Below are positions 26,430 through 38,707 of a DNA stretch of 64,000 bases, piece by piece. Every line of letters begins with the position of its first letter. Position 1 is the first letter of the stretch. Source of the DNA: Circinella umbellata (lineage: Eukaryota > Mucoromycota > Mucoromycetes > Mucorales > Lichtheimiaceae); NCBI GenBank assembly GCA_025093555.1, contig JAIWNF010000031.1, forward strand, positions 186,001 through 250,000, written 5' to 3'. A program made the translations under genes and the position numbers. The notes beneath the pieces are model-generated. The model saw nothing but the letters and a program-made list of their open reading frames with translations, did no database searches and had not been told where the DNA came from.

Positions 26430-27386
26430 TTAATCAGCAAATCGAACTCGTTTACTATTATTTTTCTTTCCAGAAACTGCCTTTTCTTTCACAGATGGTG
26501 TTGATTCTTTAGCCCTCTTGTTATTTTTCTTGTTTGTGATTTGTTGTTTAGCTTTATCCTATATTATTTTATTTTTTTAATGTGAAAATGAGCATATTAA
26601 GTCATCATAACGTGTAGTTGTTATTATTAGGGAACGCAATTAAAAATTAGAGACTTCTAACACCAAAAGTCTCTTTTTTACGCCACTTACAAGTTTAGCC
26701 TGTCTTGTACCTTTTTCCTTGTCTTTCTTATCTCCTCTTTCTTTTATCTTTTTTTCAACCGCTTCCTAAAATTACAATAGCATATAAATGAGTTAATCAA
26801 GTCAGTGAGTATAATGTATATAAATAGTAGCCTACTCAGTAACTCCATCTACCAATATATATTTACCCTTCGAGCTAACTTTGCTGCTTCTCGTTCTTCT
26901 TCTTTTCCTGATGCTTTTTCAATCATTTCCAACATAAAATCCTAAGTATATATAAAATATGTAAATAATTCCCCTTTTATTCATACACTATACACACACA
27001 AAAAAAAACTAACCTTATTAGCATATTTTGGATTATCGAGCTCAGATGCTCCCTTGACTCGTTTCTTTTCATTTTTCTTCTTGATAACTTTTTTTGATAC
27101 TTTGCGCCTTACAATTTTTTGACCCGTGACAGCTCCAGTAGGTGAAGAAGAAGAAATAGAAAGACTACCCATGTCTTTGTTTTTCTTACTAGCTTTTTGT
27201 TCTGCTTTCTATATATCCAATTTTTTTTTTATTGACCAAAAGTAAAAAATAAAAAGATTAATGTTCAAGTTCATGTAAAACCATGTATTTTCCAATCCAT
27301 TAAAAGTTTTGACCGTTCATAAAATTAAATATTTTGTAATCTTTTTTTTTTTCCTTTACCTTTACAATTGGTTTTGATTTGCCCAT
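26430..27386 (-). CDS. small Lys-rich basic protein, nucleolar-like, unknown function
   Basis: Five exons (27386-27360, 27208-27014, 26941-26867, 26765-26691, 26558-26430), all phase 0, 166 residues. It starts MGKSKPIVKKAEQK and is packed with KKN, KKD and KRVK runs, with a Ser-rich patch near residue 25 and a charged predicted helix (DFMLEMIEKASGKEEEREAAKLA). It ends NSKRVRFAD. Such composition and the C-terminal KRVRFAD are seen in nucleolar and ribosome-assembly factors; yeast Loc1 has a similar KKVSFA ending, but similarity is too weak for a name. Introns with clean splice sites at five consistent phases support a real gene. Confidence 0.75.
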
Positions 27387-27953
27387 TAGATCAAAGTATA
27401 TATATGTTAGTATATGGTATCCTGCCAGAAAAAAAAAAGAGAGTTTCGAAGGATTTTTAAAGTAAAAAAAAAATTGTTGCTGGTCTTGAAAATGAATATA
27501 TAATTTTTTTATTGTCAATAATAATAATGATAATGCAAGACGGTCATATAAATAATAATGCATGATACAAGAAAGAGAAGTGGTCAGTATTTACCATAAC
27601 AAATATGATCATTTACCTAAAAAACAAATTGATTCTTGAACGTAATAAAAGAAGAATTAATGTAATTTGTCAAGTAGAACTGTATGCCTTTCACTTGTCA
27701 ATTTGAATATACACAGGATGGATGACGCGCATTGAAATTAAAGAATATTTGACAAGTGTAGAGGCCATATTTTGTTTAACAAAGCAGTCATCTTTGAAAT
27801 TTCATTCAAAAGATTGACGCTAATATTTCTTTATTAGGTAAGTGTGTGTGCCTCTCCATGAATTTGAGCAACATCAGACAAACGTTCCTGATTTCAAATA
27901 AATATTTCTTTCTTTCTTGTAAATATTTTATTTTTATAAATATATATATCTAT
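27387..27953. other. divergent intergenic region, basic protein/PMT
   Basis: Divergent promoter region of a few hundred bases. The PMT frame stays open upstream to about 27846 with another in-frame ATG near 27858, but the sequence there has low-complexity A/T character and is probably 5' leader. Confidence 0.55.
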
Positions 27954-30900
27954 ATGTTAAGAAATCGATACGAGCAACATTATCATGCTCTTAATACAAC
28001 TACTTCTCATCAAAAAGAAGTCTACTATTATGATAATGAAGATTCCAAAAAGGTTACATCAACTTCACGCGTCCTTTATATACTTGGCTCTTTTTTTTTT
28101 TGTTAATACGTATTAACCTTTTATGTATGTATATTATGAATATAGAATGTAAAATCAACAATAGTATCTTATCAAACTTTATGTCATATCGCGATCACTA
28201 TTGCTGGATTCTTCGTTAGTTTTTTCAAGATATGGTATCCAGCTGAAGTTGTGTAAGTCTATTATATACTTTATATACCCTATCAAAAATACGTAATAAA
28301 GAAAAGAAAGCTGCTAATAGACTAGAAACATGTATGATAATAGATTTGATGAAGTTCATTTTGGTAAATTTGCTGGCTATTATTTAAATCGTACCTTTTA
28401 TTTTGATGTCCATCCACCACTTGGAAAAATGATGTTTGCTGCCATGGGCTATTTGATTGGATACAGTGGTCATTACGATTTTGGTGAAATAGGTGGAAGC
28501 TATATTGAACATAAGGTACCTTATGTTGGATTACGTGCCTTGCCTGCCTCTTTGAATGTTTGTAATGTTGCTCTCATGTATGCAATTATGAAACAGTCTG
28601 GATATTCTACCTTGGCTTGTGTTGTTTCGTCGTGCATGTATCTCTTTGGTAAAGCAATGATTATTTTTTTTTACATTTTTCTTAAAGTAATTACCATGAC
28701 ATCAGAGCAAGGAGAGCAATATTTAGCGACATTATAGGATGAACGAAAAATCATATTTATATTATGGATCAATGCATATATATATATATAGATAATGCTC
28801 TTGTTGCACAACATCGATTGATTTTGCTGGATAGCTCTCTTGTATTTTATATGTTACTTACGGCTTACACATATATTCGTTTTTTCAAATTGAGAAACAA
28901 GTACCTATAAATTTTTCTTTTTGCATAAAATTTGAAGAATGATATTGTATACTGAAATTATATATGTTATAATACCTATAAAATATAAACAGGCCTTTTT
29001 CAGCGAGTTGGTGGTCATGGTTAGTGGCAGCTGGAGCGTCCATGGCAATGACTTCAAGGTAAGCTATAAATATTACTGTTGGTGATTTACATAAAAAAAA
29101 ATTATAACAATTATATTATAATGCATAGTGTAAAAATGGTTGGACTTTTCACAGTGGGATCAATTGGTGTCGCAGCAACTGTTGATATTTGGAATCTTCT
29201 TGATATCCGAAATGGTCTCTCCTTGGTAAGATATATACTCTCATTTTTATTATTATTAGTAGTATTAGAGTAAAATAAACTATAGATGTCATGGAGTTAC
29301 TACTACGTATATACAAATCGTAATTATAATACTCTATGTTATATATATATTTACTAGAGAGAATTTGGAAAGCATTTTTTGGCAAGAGTGGTGGGTTTTG
29401 TGATCGTCCCAGTGTGTGTTTACCTTTTCTGGTTTTATGTCCATTTTGCAATTCTTAATCAATCTGGACCCGGTGATTTGTTTATGTCTCCACAATTTCA
29501 AGCAACACTTGAAAATTCTCCAGTTAGTTTATTGTCAATTGGTAAGCATATTTTATGAGTTACATATGTATGAAATTAATTATTCTTATCGATTGTTGCG
29601 TTGTTGTTTCCATGAATATCTAAATTATATATAAATATTGAACTATATTACGTATAGATATTCATTATTATGATAATATTACGTTATTCCATCCAACAAC
29701 ATCAGTTTATCTTCATTCACATGAACATAAGTATCCTCGTCGATATGAAAATGGAAGAGTCGGAAGTGGAGGTAAATAAATCCCTCCCAACCTCCCAAAA
29801 AAAAAATGTAATAAACATATACTGTCATCTTTATTAACTAGAAAAAAAACCTTTTGTATAGGCCAACAAGTGGTTGGAGTTCATGATCCAGATGATAATA
29901 GTTACTGGTGCGTAAAACCAACAAAACGTATTTCAAAAGACAAACGTACTCCAGTTCGTCACGGAGATATTATTCAACTAGAACATGTTGAAACAGGAAA
30001 ACATTTATTGACACATGATGTGGCATCACCATTAACTTCAACGAATATGGAGTTTACCGTAGTACCATTAGAGGAACGATATAATGAAACATTGTTCAAG
30101 ATACAACTCGATGATCATGCCAATGGAAATGTTTGGAAAACACACATGAAATCTGTTAAACTTGTCAATATAGCTGGTTCAGTAGGCATGTGGACATTTA
30201 AGGACAAAGCTCTGCCATTGGAATGGGGATTTGGCCTACAAGAAATTAATGGGAAAAAAGATTTTATCAAAGATAAAACAACGTATTGGAGAGCCATGGA
30301 TGTGAAAGGGGTCGATGGTAAGTCCATTAAACATTTTATATCTGTAATATTATAATGCATGGTAATCCACTATTTCGTACATAAACAGCCAATATTCATT
30401 TCAATCACTGTAATTATCATGATTTATAGCAAGAGAAATCAATTTAAAAAAGAAAGAAGAAAAGAAAGAAAAACCAATGTCATTCTGGAAAAAGTTCTTG
30501 GAACTTCAACTACGTACAATAAGTCGTAATTCCGGTCTGAATACACCTCATCCATACAAATCAAGACCTCTATCTTGGCCCATCATGAAACGAGGTATTT
30601 CTTATTGGAGAAACGAAGTAACTCGTGAACAGATTTATATGACGGGCAATATTTTTGGTTGGCAGCTTGGATTAGTCGCTGTTTTATGTTTTGGTACTGT
30701 TGTTATTATACAAACACTAGCAAGACAACGAGATACACATGCGATACAAACTGGTGAGAAATGTTAATACACATTTACATAGCACACACACACACAGAAG
30801 TTAATAAGTAAAATATATGTAACATGTATAATATTAGTTGCTATACGCCAACGCTTGTTTCGCTCAGCTGGCTTCTTTTGGCTTCTTTGGGCTTTTCATT

Positions 30901-31253
30901 ACCTTCCATTTTTTGTTATGGGTCGATCACTGTATTTACATCATTATTTACCAGCAGCAGCATGTTGTTATTTACTCGTGGGTGCTCTTTTCCAATTTGC
31001 ATGTATTGATGGTATTAATACGCCAATATCTGCTCGAATCATGACACTGTCGACAACAGGAAATCAACGCCCTTTTACTTCCATGAAAGCATCTCCTTCT
31101 TACTGGTCTTATTTGATCGCTTTTACGATTCTTAGTTTACAATTTGCCGTTTTTGTATTTTTGGCACCAATAACGTATGGTTCACCAGGTTTAACAGTGG
31201 AACAAGCAAACCAACGCAAATTAATGAAATCTTGGGATCTTGCATTTGCTTAG
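27954..31253 (+). CDS. PMT4: protein O-mannosyltransferase, PMT4/POMT1 type
   Basis: ER membrane enzyme that moves mannose from dolichyl-phosphate-mannose to Ser/Thr of secretory proteins; important for fungal cell-wall glycoproteins. Eleven exons (27954-28052, 28146-28252, 28344-28648, 28792-28900, 28993-29058, 29129-29225, 29358-29541, 29658-29771, 29862-30317, 30430-30753, 30838-31253), 758 residues, usual for the family. The first luminal loop has VVFDEVHFGKFA with Asp71-Glu72 as the catalytic pair, then FYFDVHPPLGK. Multiple membrane segments follow, then a MIR region (LHSHEHKYPRRY, GQQVVGVHDPDDNSYW) and a C-terminal membrane block. The FGKFA wording, VPYVGLRALP and GQQV favour the PMT4 branch over PMT1/2. 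Exon 3 is entered at 28344; using the earlier AG at 28325 would spoil the VVFDEVHF motif. Confidence 0.93.
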
Positions 31254-31467
31254 AACATAGTATTTTTTTTGTCATAATATGTATATGATTGATGATATAT
31301 TTATATTAAATGTAATAAACAGAAAAGAAACAATGGGGGGCAAAAAAAAAGAAAACAAATAGTACGAGTAAAATATATAAAGAGAATGATGATGAATGGA
31401 AAAAAAAAGACAATGGTATATATATATATATATATATATATATGTTTTGAATAAATAACTTTTACAA

Positions 31468-33239
31468 CTACAATAAAATGGGTGATAACATCAATACTTG
31501 ACATTGACCAGCTCGAAGACGAATACTATAACTTTCGTCAAATACACCTAATTTTTCTCCTGTCCAAACATCCTCGATGGATGCTTTATCTATCATTCCT
31601 ACATCTTTTAAATATAATCGAACCTCGTGGCTAAATCCAAGCATAAACATATATGTGTGTGCATTAAATAGCATACAACAAACTCGACCATCAGGCATTG
31701 GTTTCCACCAAATCTGCCTACGATTAAGCCAAACATTCCCAGAACCGATTGGTTGAGCCATATTTCCAGCTTGATGTATTTCCAAAATTCCTGGATGATT
31801 CAACATGGCAAGATATTTGTCAGGAATCATACGTGGATCCGAACCAATACAAAATACAGAACTTACAATAGCCCAAAAGCTAATATAAGATCTTCGTACA
31901 TCATCGTTATCCAATCCATCCACACATTTGCCATGAACGACCATACCGACCAAAACGACATCCAAATCAATAAAAAAACCATAATCTTTACCCACCACGC
32001 CTGTGTCCACCCATCGACTTGCTTGTGTTACACGTTGAAAGACACGATGAGATGTAGTCATCGTCTTTGTAGAATAAGATTCAATATCAATATAAATACG
32101 AGCCCCATTAGAAATGGTCGCCCAATCCTTTGCATATGAATAATCCATATACCAAGAAAGTTCCATCCATATATTATAACGTCGAAAAGCTTTGGACATC
32201 ATTCTGATACATTCCCGATTATCCGGAGATTGATAGGGATAAAATTGATCGCCACCACCAAATCCACATCCGTCAATTTTTACAAATCCAACACCCCACT
32301 CAGCAAACAATTCGGCCAGAGAATCGTAATAGATTTGTACAACGTCCATATGAGCATCTGGCATATACGTCACCCCTTTAAATCCATTGCCTTCTCTTTT
32401 CTCGACCACTAAATCTTGCATTCGATATTTTGTACCTTTAATAGGTGGATTGGCTTCATAGGCATCACACCGAATACCTGGTAAAATATAGATACCTAAT
32501 CGGTGACCATTTTTACGTAAATGATCCGATACTGCTGTTAAGCCATTTGGAAAAAGATCTTTTCGGTATGTCCAACGACCATATTCATCGAATGTTTCCG
32601 ACCTATTTTGTTTTTTAATTAAGCAAAAACCAGTCTTTTTCATTTCTTTCCTCTTGTTGTAAATAGAGAAGCGTGAATTTATTTACCATCCAGAATCCAT
32701 ATTGATATATTCATATTTTGGCATCTTATATTTCATGACATCCGATATTTCTTTAATACTTTTTTCATTGAACCTTTTATTATTATTATTATTATTATTA
32801 TTCAGTTTTGAGAGGATGATAGGTTAATAAATTAAAATAAGAAAAGGAAATAAAATGTAACTAGTTTATAATATTCATTCATTAGTTTACCATGGGTTTA
32901 TATGCTTTCCACCATAACCTTCTACATCATCAAGTAGTTGAGTTGACCACGTGGAAAATCCAAGTAATGGTTTACAAGCCCATGCGGGTTTCTTTTCACT
33001 AAAATAGAAAATAATAATAATAAGAATAAGAATAATGACAACATTAGCAATTAACATTGTCATAATGTCAAGCCCATTTATATTGGAATACAACTTTACA
33101 GTAGAGGCGTTGTAGGAGGTGTTGGTGTTTCAGCTCGTTCATAACTTGACATTGAATTCGAACAAGATAAAGAAGAAGAAGAACTAGAAGAAGAAAAAGA
33201 ATTGGACGCGGGAGATGTGGCTTTACTTCCCAACATCAT
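31468..33239 (-). CDS. GH27-like alpha-galactosidase family protein
   Basis: Likely glycoside hydrolase on alpha-galactosides or related sugars. Exons 33239-33100, 32998-32891, 32773-32687, 32602-31468; 489 residues. GH27-like features: LLGFSTWST near the start of the barrel, YEYINMDSGW, WGVGFVKIDGC with Asp222 as nucleophile, and SFWAIVSSVFCIGSDPR. The acid/base residue is less clear; TISNGARIYIDIES is the candidate area. The C-terminal 100 residues form the usual beta domain. The first exon encodes a Ser-rich, non-hydrophobic N-terminus. Reading through the first intron instead gives an in-frame ATG and a strongly hydrophobic segment, so the mature N-terminus and location (cytosolic or secreted/anchored) are unsettled. 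It converges on the PMT gene with about 210 bp between stops. Confidence 0.83.
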
Positions 33240-35481
33240 TGTGCGTTTAGTTTTTCCAAAACAATCGTTAATCACCAATACGATAATAAGAGAAACTTTT
33301 TTGTTATTTTTTCCGTTATATACAAAAAAAAAAGAACAAAAAAGTTGAAGGGAGAAAGATGAGTATTGTTCTTTTTTTTTTAGGAATGGAACATATAAAT
33401 ATTATTTTAGGTTATTGTTATTATAACAACAATATGCATATGTTGTTGTCATGTTGTACGTACGCAAAAAAAAGGGGGGGAGGGGGTTCAGTTCCTTCCA
33501 ATGATTCTTTCTGCTCCATGCATTGGTTACACGAATTATTGTTTTCCACTATTTTTATTTAATGTAAGCCAAGTCATTCAAGTTATTATGATGTCTATAA
33601 CCATAATATACAAATTAATTTTTTGATATAAGAAAAAATTATTCAAACTTGTTATTATGATAGTAAATCAATACACATCACAGAACATAACGACGATTTG
33701 ATTGTTGATAAAATAAATATAAACAGAAACGGGCATAACGTATTATTTGCGATCTTCTAGGCACTAATGCATAACAAAAAAAGATCAATGACAAATATTT
33801 CTAGCAAATAGTAATGGTAAAATCAAGTTGTTAAATTATATTATCTTACTTTGATGACGACATCTTTTTTTATGAGTATCGTAGAAAATCATTATCTACT
33901 TGAAAACAAACTACAATATGAAACATTAAATAAACATGTAAAATGCATGTACTGATAAGAAAAAAAAAAGACAGCTTTAAAGAAAACATCATGATTATTA
34001 CAGGTATTATAATACAAGAATTTTTGATTTTTATGTTGTAATATGCATGTAAAAAACCAAGATACATAACTAGGTACGTAGAATGGATTAATTAAATCTT
34101 GTTTGTTTCTTGTATCGGTTAAATACGTAGTATCATATGGTACTTTTTTTTATCAAACTATATAAATAGTAATTATGCATTAACTTTTATGCATGTTATA
34201 TATACTACAACTAATACAAAGATTTTATCTTATTTTTTTTTCTCTCTCTCTCTCTCTCTCTTTTTTTTTCTTGGTCCCCTTCTATATATATATTGTATGT
34301 ATGTGTGTGTGTTAATTAATTTTTGGCTACGTACGTATGATCATTTTTCAAAACTCATACTAAGGATTAAGAACATATAAAAGATTATCAGAATAAACCA
34401 ATTGTAGTACGAAACAAAATATCGTATCTTTAATTTTTGAAAAAATCTCTTATATCTCTGCCATATTGCACTCGTGAAACGAAATAAAAGAATTTTGACG
34501 TGCTGACTCACACATTTAACCTTTTGCTGCTCTGTACGACTTGTTCGACGTTGATCTAAATTAAGTATTTTATATGTTTCAACGCCACAAGGATATCGGT
34601 TGTTCCTTGTTGAATCCATTATTTCATTTTATTTTTGAATGATGATCTATACTGTATTTAATATTGAAGCTTGTAGAAAAAAGAAAATGGGAATTACAGC
34701 TAATGTTGATGCCATGAAACTTTTTTTAACATATGTGTTAAATAGATACATTTTTGCGAATTTTTATTATGTTTTATACGTATCAACAGATCATTCCCAT
34801 CATATGAATCAGCGTGAGACCTTCTCAACAACATAACGTTATTATTTGTCATTCACAAATAACTATAAATAATAACTGGTTGTCACCCAGTTGTATTGGT
34901 ACAAATACATAGATAATAGGTGACATCGACAAAAAGTTAATATTAATATAACATAATGTGTACTACGGACATATGTTATGTACCAAAATAATCGAAGCGC
35001 GTGTCAGTCAATGATTAAAAAGGTAACACAAACTTTTGAAAATAAAGAAAAATGAATACATGTACAATAAAAATGTGTCTTTTTTATTTTATCACAGTAT
35101 TAAATGGAATCAATCACTTTTTTTTTAAAAAAAAAATAACTCAATAAAGAAAAGAAAAAGGATGATACGTATATAATGAATCGAATCTAATTAATAAGCT
35201 TGATATAATAGCAAGAGAGTGTATACGTAATTGACAATGGTCGATGTTTTAAAGTGGTAAAAATATTGTGCTTAGCAGTACGTACCACATAGTATCATCA
35301 TTTTACTATTTCTAAAACAAATCAGGTTACACATAAACAACCTTTTTTCTTTTAATTTTTTTGTCATGATTATTTACGCACGTATATAAAAATCTTCTAT
35401 TCTTCTATTTTGTTTTTGTTTTGTCATCTTTCTTTTTTCTTGTCTTTTTATTTATTTATTTATCAATTGATTAACGCACAA
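33240..35481. other. divergent intergenic region, 2.2 kb
   Basis: Promoter region between the GH27-like gene (-) and the 7-TM gene (+). AT-rich with a (CT)n run at 34242-34261, a purine tract at about 33466-33486 and pyrimidine-rich leader before 35482. A 92-codon minus-strand frame (34341-34619) has no recognisable features. Confidence 0.5.
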
Positions 35482-36417
35482 ATGAGTATTTTCAGTGGTA
35501 TTTTATATGGTGACTACATGGATTCCTATGATCTACAGGTCAAATTAAGTCAAGCCATGATTGCTTTGAGCACTGTAACACTTATTGCTTCCGTGGTCCA
35601 AGGCTATCGGTATTATAAGAAAGCACCCTTACCATACTACATTTTATCTGGACTTGGTGCTGCCACCTACTTGATCGGATTATCCATAGCAGGAAGCCTT
35701 AATCAACAAAGTGGTACCTTGGAAGAAATGATAAGCAAGACAATGGCTAGCTATTTCTTTAAATCCATTTTCCCTCCTATTCTCTGGATTCTTGTCTTTT
35801 ATGTATATCAAGTCATGTTACCTGCCGGCCAAGGAGAAAAAGTACTTTATGGTTACGTGAATACTAAGCTTTGGGGAACTGCATTTGGATATCTGTGGGG
35901 ATTTATTATTATTATTTGTGCAATTGGATTTGTAGGCACCATGGGCACTTTGCTTAACGCAACTTACATTGATTATAAAATGGTTCAACAAGCATTGAAT
36001 GCTATTCGTACAGCCCAATTTGTTAACTTTGGTTTATGGGCTTTTATTGCTCTTTATGCTTATCAGCATTATGTTTCGTATGATTCTATGCGTCCCATTT
36101 TACGTCCCTTTTATGTTTTCTCCGTTTTGGCTTTCTTTGTAGTTATTGGTCGAACAGTCGTGACATCGAATATAAGTGTAGATCAATCAACCGCTATTGC
36201 TGTGGAAGCAGTGAACTTTGTATTTGCTGAACTTTTTGGTCTTGCTGCTTTGGGTGTGGTCCTTGCCTTTGGTCATACTTGGCAATCTGAAAAAAATACT
36301 GAAAATCCAGTATTACCAACAACTGTACAAAATAGTCAAGCAACTACTGAGCAACAAGCTCAGCCAACGAATCCATCTTCTGCTACTGTTGGGGAGAAGA
36401 CTGAAGTCAATGAATAA
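35482..36417 (+). CDS. seven-transmembrane protein, unknown function
   Basis: Single exon, 311 residues from the first ATG of the frame (upstream codons lack ATG). Hydrophobic segments near residues 22-41, 51-70, 95-115, 133-155, 175-195, 208-230 and 245-268 suggest seven membrane helices, followed by a hydrophilic Gln/Thr-rich cytosolic-looking tail. The short N-terminal stretch has two Tyr-Asp pairs (YGDYMDSYD). Helices 3 and 4 are joined by an acidic/amide loop. This topology fits fungal integral-membrane receptor-like or sensor proteins, but I see no retinal Lys motif or other family signature, so no function is given. It is well separated from neighbours on both sides. Confidence 0.8.
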   Translation: MSIFSGILYGDYMDSYDLQVKLSQAMIALSTVTLIASVVQGYRYYKKAPLPYYILSGLGAATYLIGLSIAGSLNQQSGTLEEMISKTMASYFFKSIFPPILWILVFYVYQVMLPAGQGEKVLYGYVNTKLWGTAFGYLWGFIIIICAIGFVGTMGTLLNATYIDYKMVQQALNAIRTAQFVNFGLWAFIALYAYQHYVSYDSMRPILRPFYVFSVLAFFVVIGRTVVTSNISVDQSTAIAVEAVNFVFAELFGLAALGVVLAFGHTWQSEKNTENPVLPTTVQNSQATTEQQAQPTNPSSATVGEKTEVNE

Positions 36418-38707
36418 AACACCAAACAAATAATATATTTTCACTTGCTCATTTTTTTCTTTACATATAATTATCATCTCCTTACATATTATCAATTATT
36501 CTTTATTTTTATAATATTTTATCATTTTTATTTTTGTTTCATCTTCTAATTTATATTACTTGTTACGTATATAATAATATGCAAATATTTATGTACTTTA
36601 ACCACTTATTTAATATTCCTTTTAGTTTTAATAACGATATAGTATCATTATAATAAATAATATTACTATTACTATGACTATTATATATATATATATATAT
36701 ATTATTTTCTTACATATCATGATTTTATTTTTCAAATAGTGTGAGAAGATAATAGATTATGTGAGACGAGTAATAATAGTTTGTTTTTATTTATAGTACA
36801 ATGAATAACAATGTAATGCTCACCTATTTAATGTAGAAACAAAAAAAGTTGACGTCAAAGTAAATAAGACGTAAAGTGACCGGGCTGCTGTTCTTATACT
36901 GTATTCAACATTTATATATAACGGAGGACAATTATCAAAAAGATGACTATAGGTAATAAGATATAACAAGTTTTAGGATATAATATAATCGTTGCGGATC
37001 ACTTATTAATGATGGATCATAATAATAAACTCTTGTATTAGCTGTAAATATAAAAGTAAATTCAAAGCTAAAAAAATACATAACATCAATATCTGTCAAA
37101 AAAAAAAACTTCCTTTTTTATTTGTTGTTGTACTTAAAGAGACTTTCGGGTTTCCCGAAAGGTTTGAAAAAATCGGAAAGTTGAAAAGAAGGGTTGTTAT
37201 TAAAATATTTTATTAACGACTCGACGTCATTGTTCTTTTTTTTTTTTTTAGAAAAAATAATAATGAAAGTAATGTTATAAGCTTACGTTACAAGAAACAA
37301 AAAAAAAAAAATTATGCACGACAATGCTTATATTGCTTTACTTTATTTTATTTTATTTTCGCTGATACAAAGAAGTTTGGTTACGTCAAAAAAAAAAAAA
37401 AAAGATAGAAAAAATTATAAACTTTCTCAGTTAGACTTTATATATGATTGATGGTAAACAAATAATAAAAACATGTGGTGTTTATTATTGTTTGTTTGAT
37501 ATTATTCCATTTATAAAATTTACGAACGTTAAATATTACAGTAATAATGATAAAATTCGTTGTATTTTATTTTATTTGTTATTTCTATATAAATCATTGC
37601 ATTCGGAGAGGAGAGACATTATGTTGTATACAAAAAGAAAAGAATGCCACGTAGCTATGTAGATATAATTCATTCAAATGACAAATACTTTTCAGCGAAT
37701 TAAATAGATCATTTTTTCAGTGTATGCTACATTTGGAATATTTGATCTCTTTTTATATTAAAAATATTATCGGAAGAGACTTATCAAAAATCAACAAGCA
37801 AGGAGTGGGGGGGGGGAGGGGAAGAAGGGGGTTGCACGAATAAGATTGAAAAACATGCAAAAAGATTACCTATAAATAATATCAAAAAGAAAAGAAAAAT
37901 AACTTATACTTGAAAAGAAGTTATATTTAAAACAATAATAGTGTTATCTTCATTACATATCGATAGCAACCAACAAGTATTAGAACAATAAATTTGTTAT
38001 CGTGATTTATCATTAAAGAAAGAGAAACACTATGCATATAACCATTTATAACTCATGTGAAAACAAAAACTATATATTTAGACTTAATATATGTGCTTTA
38101 GCATGCTTTATGTTATAACTCAGGTTACCCATCACTTGTATTAAATTTATTTGAGTTTTTTGTTGTAACATTCACACACACACACAACACATTGTTGAGA
38201 ACAATCCCGGAACAAGAATAACAAGTAAATTAATCGTTTATATAAGGGTAATCGGGTTATCTTCAGGTGAAAATGTTTTCTTTACTCCTTATAATGATGG
38301 TCCTTGCGCATATATGTCAACAGTAAAAATAACACTGCAGCTTTTTTATTATTATTTTTTTTGGGGGGTGGGGGAGAGAAGGTTTATATAACATGTAAGA
38401 TCGGTCGGGAGCAAAAAAAAACACGTTTTTTTTTTCTGTCACTTTACATATAACATTTTTGACTTGATAAAAAGTTATCAAAAGACCCGCAAAAAAATTT
38501 CCGTTTACCTTATAAGACAATTTTATTTTCAAACTACCAAGTAAAACTTCTCACTCCACCTCAACACCCCCCAACCTCTTACCCCTTCTCTCTCCTCTTT
38601 TTTTTTTTTTTTTTTTCTTTTCTTTTTAATATCTTCCTCTTTCATTTTTCTTATTATACTTTTTGATTTTTTTTTCTAAAAAATAATAATAAAATAATAA
38701 TAAAAAA
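36418..38707. other. intergenic, 2.3 kb
   Basis: AT-rich DNA with a (TA)n at about 36681-36700, poly-A/T runs, a perfect hairpin at 37143-37161, a G-rich tract (about 37806-37829) and, close to the CLIP gene, a G-rich patch (38361-38381) and long T runs. No coding frame is convincing. Confidence 0.55.
37143..37161. repeat. perfect short hairpin CTTTCGGG-TTT-CCCGAAAG
   Basis: Eight-bp stems with a 3-nt loop in otherwise AT-rich DNA. It could be a transcription-factor dyad or a relic of a transposon tip; no T run of the kind expected for a terminator follows. Confidence 0.6.

Noticed and set aside
28325..28343. Earlier splice acceptor for PMT exon 3 giving VNMYDNRFDEVHFG
   Set aside because: The AG 18 bp downstream restores VVFDEVHFG, the conserved wording around the catalytic Asp-Glu.
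34341..34619. 92-codon minus frame starting MDSTRNNRYPCGVETYK
   Set aside because: It has an ATG, but no recognisable domain, and frames of this length are expected occasionally in 64 kb. Left as intergenic.
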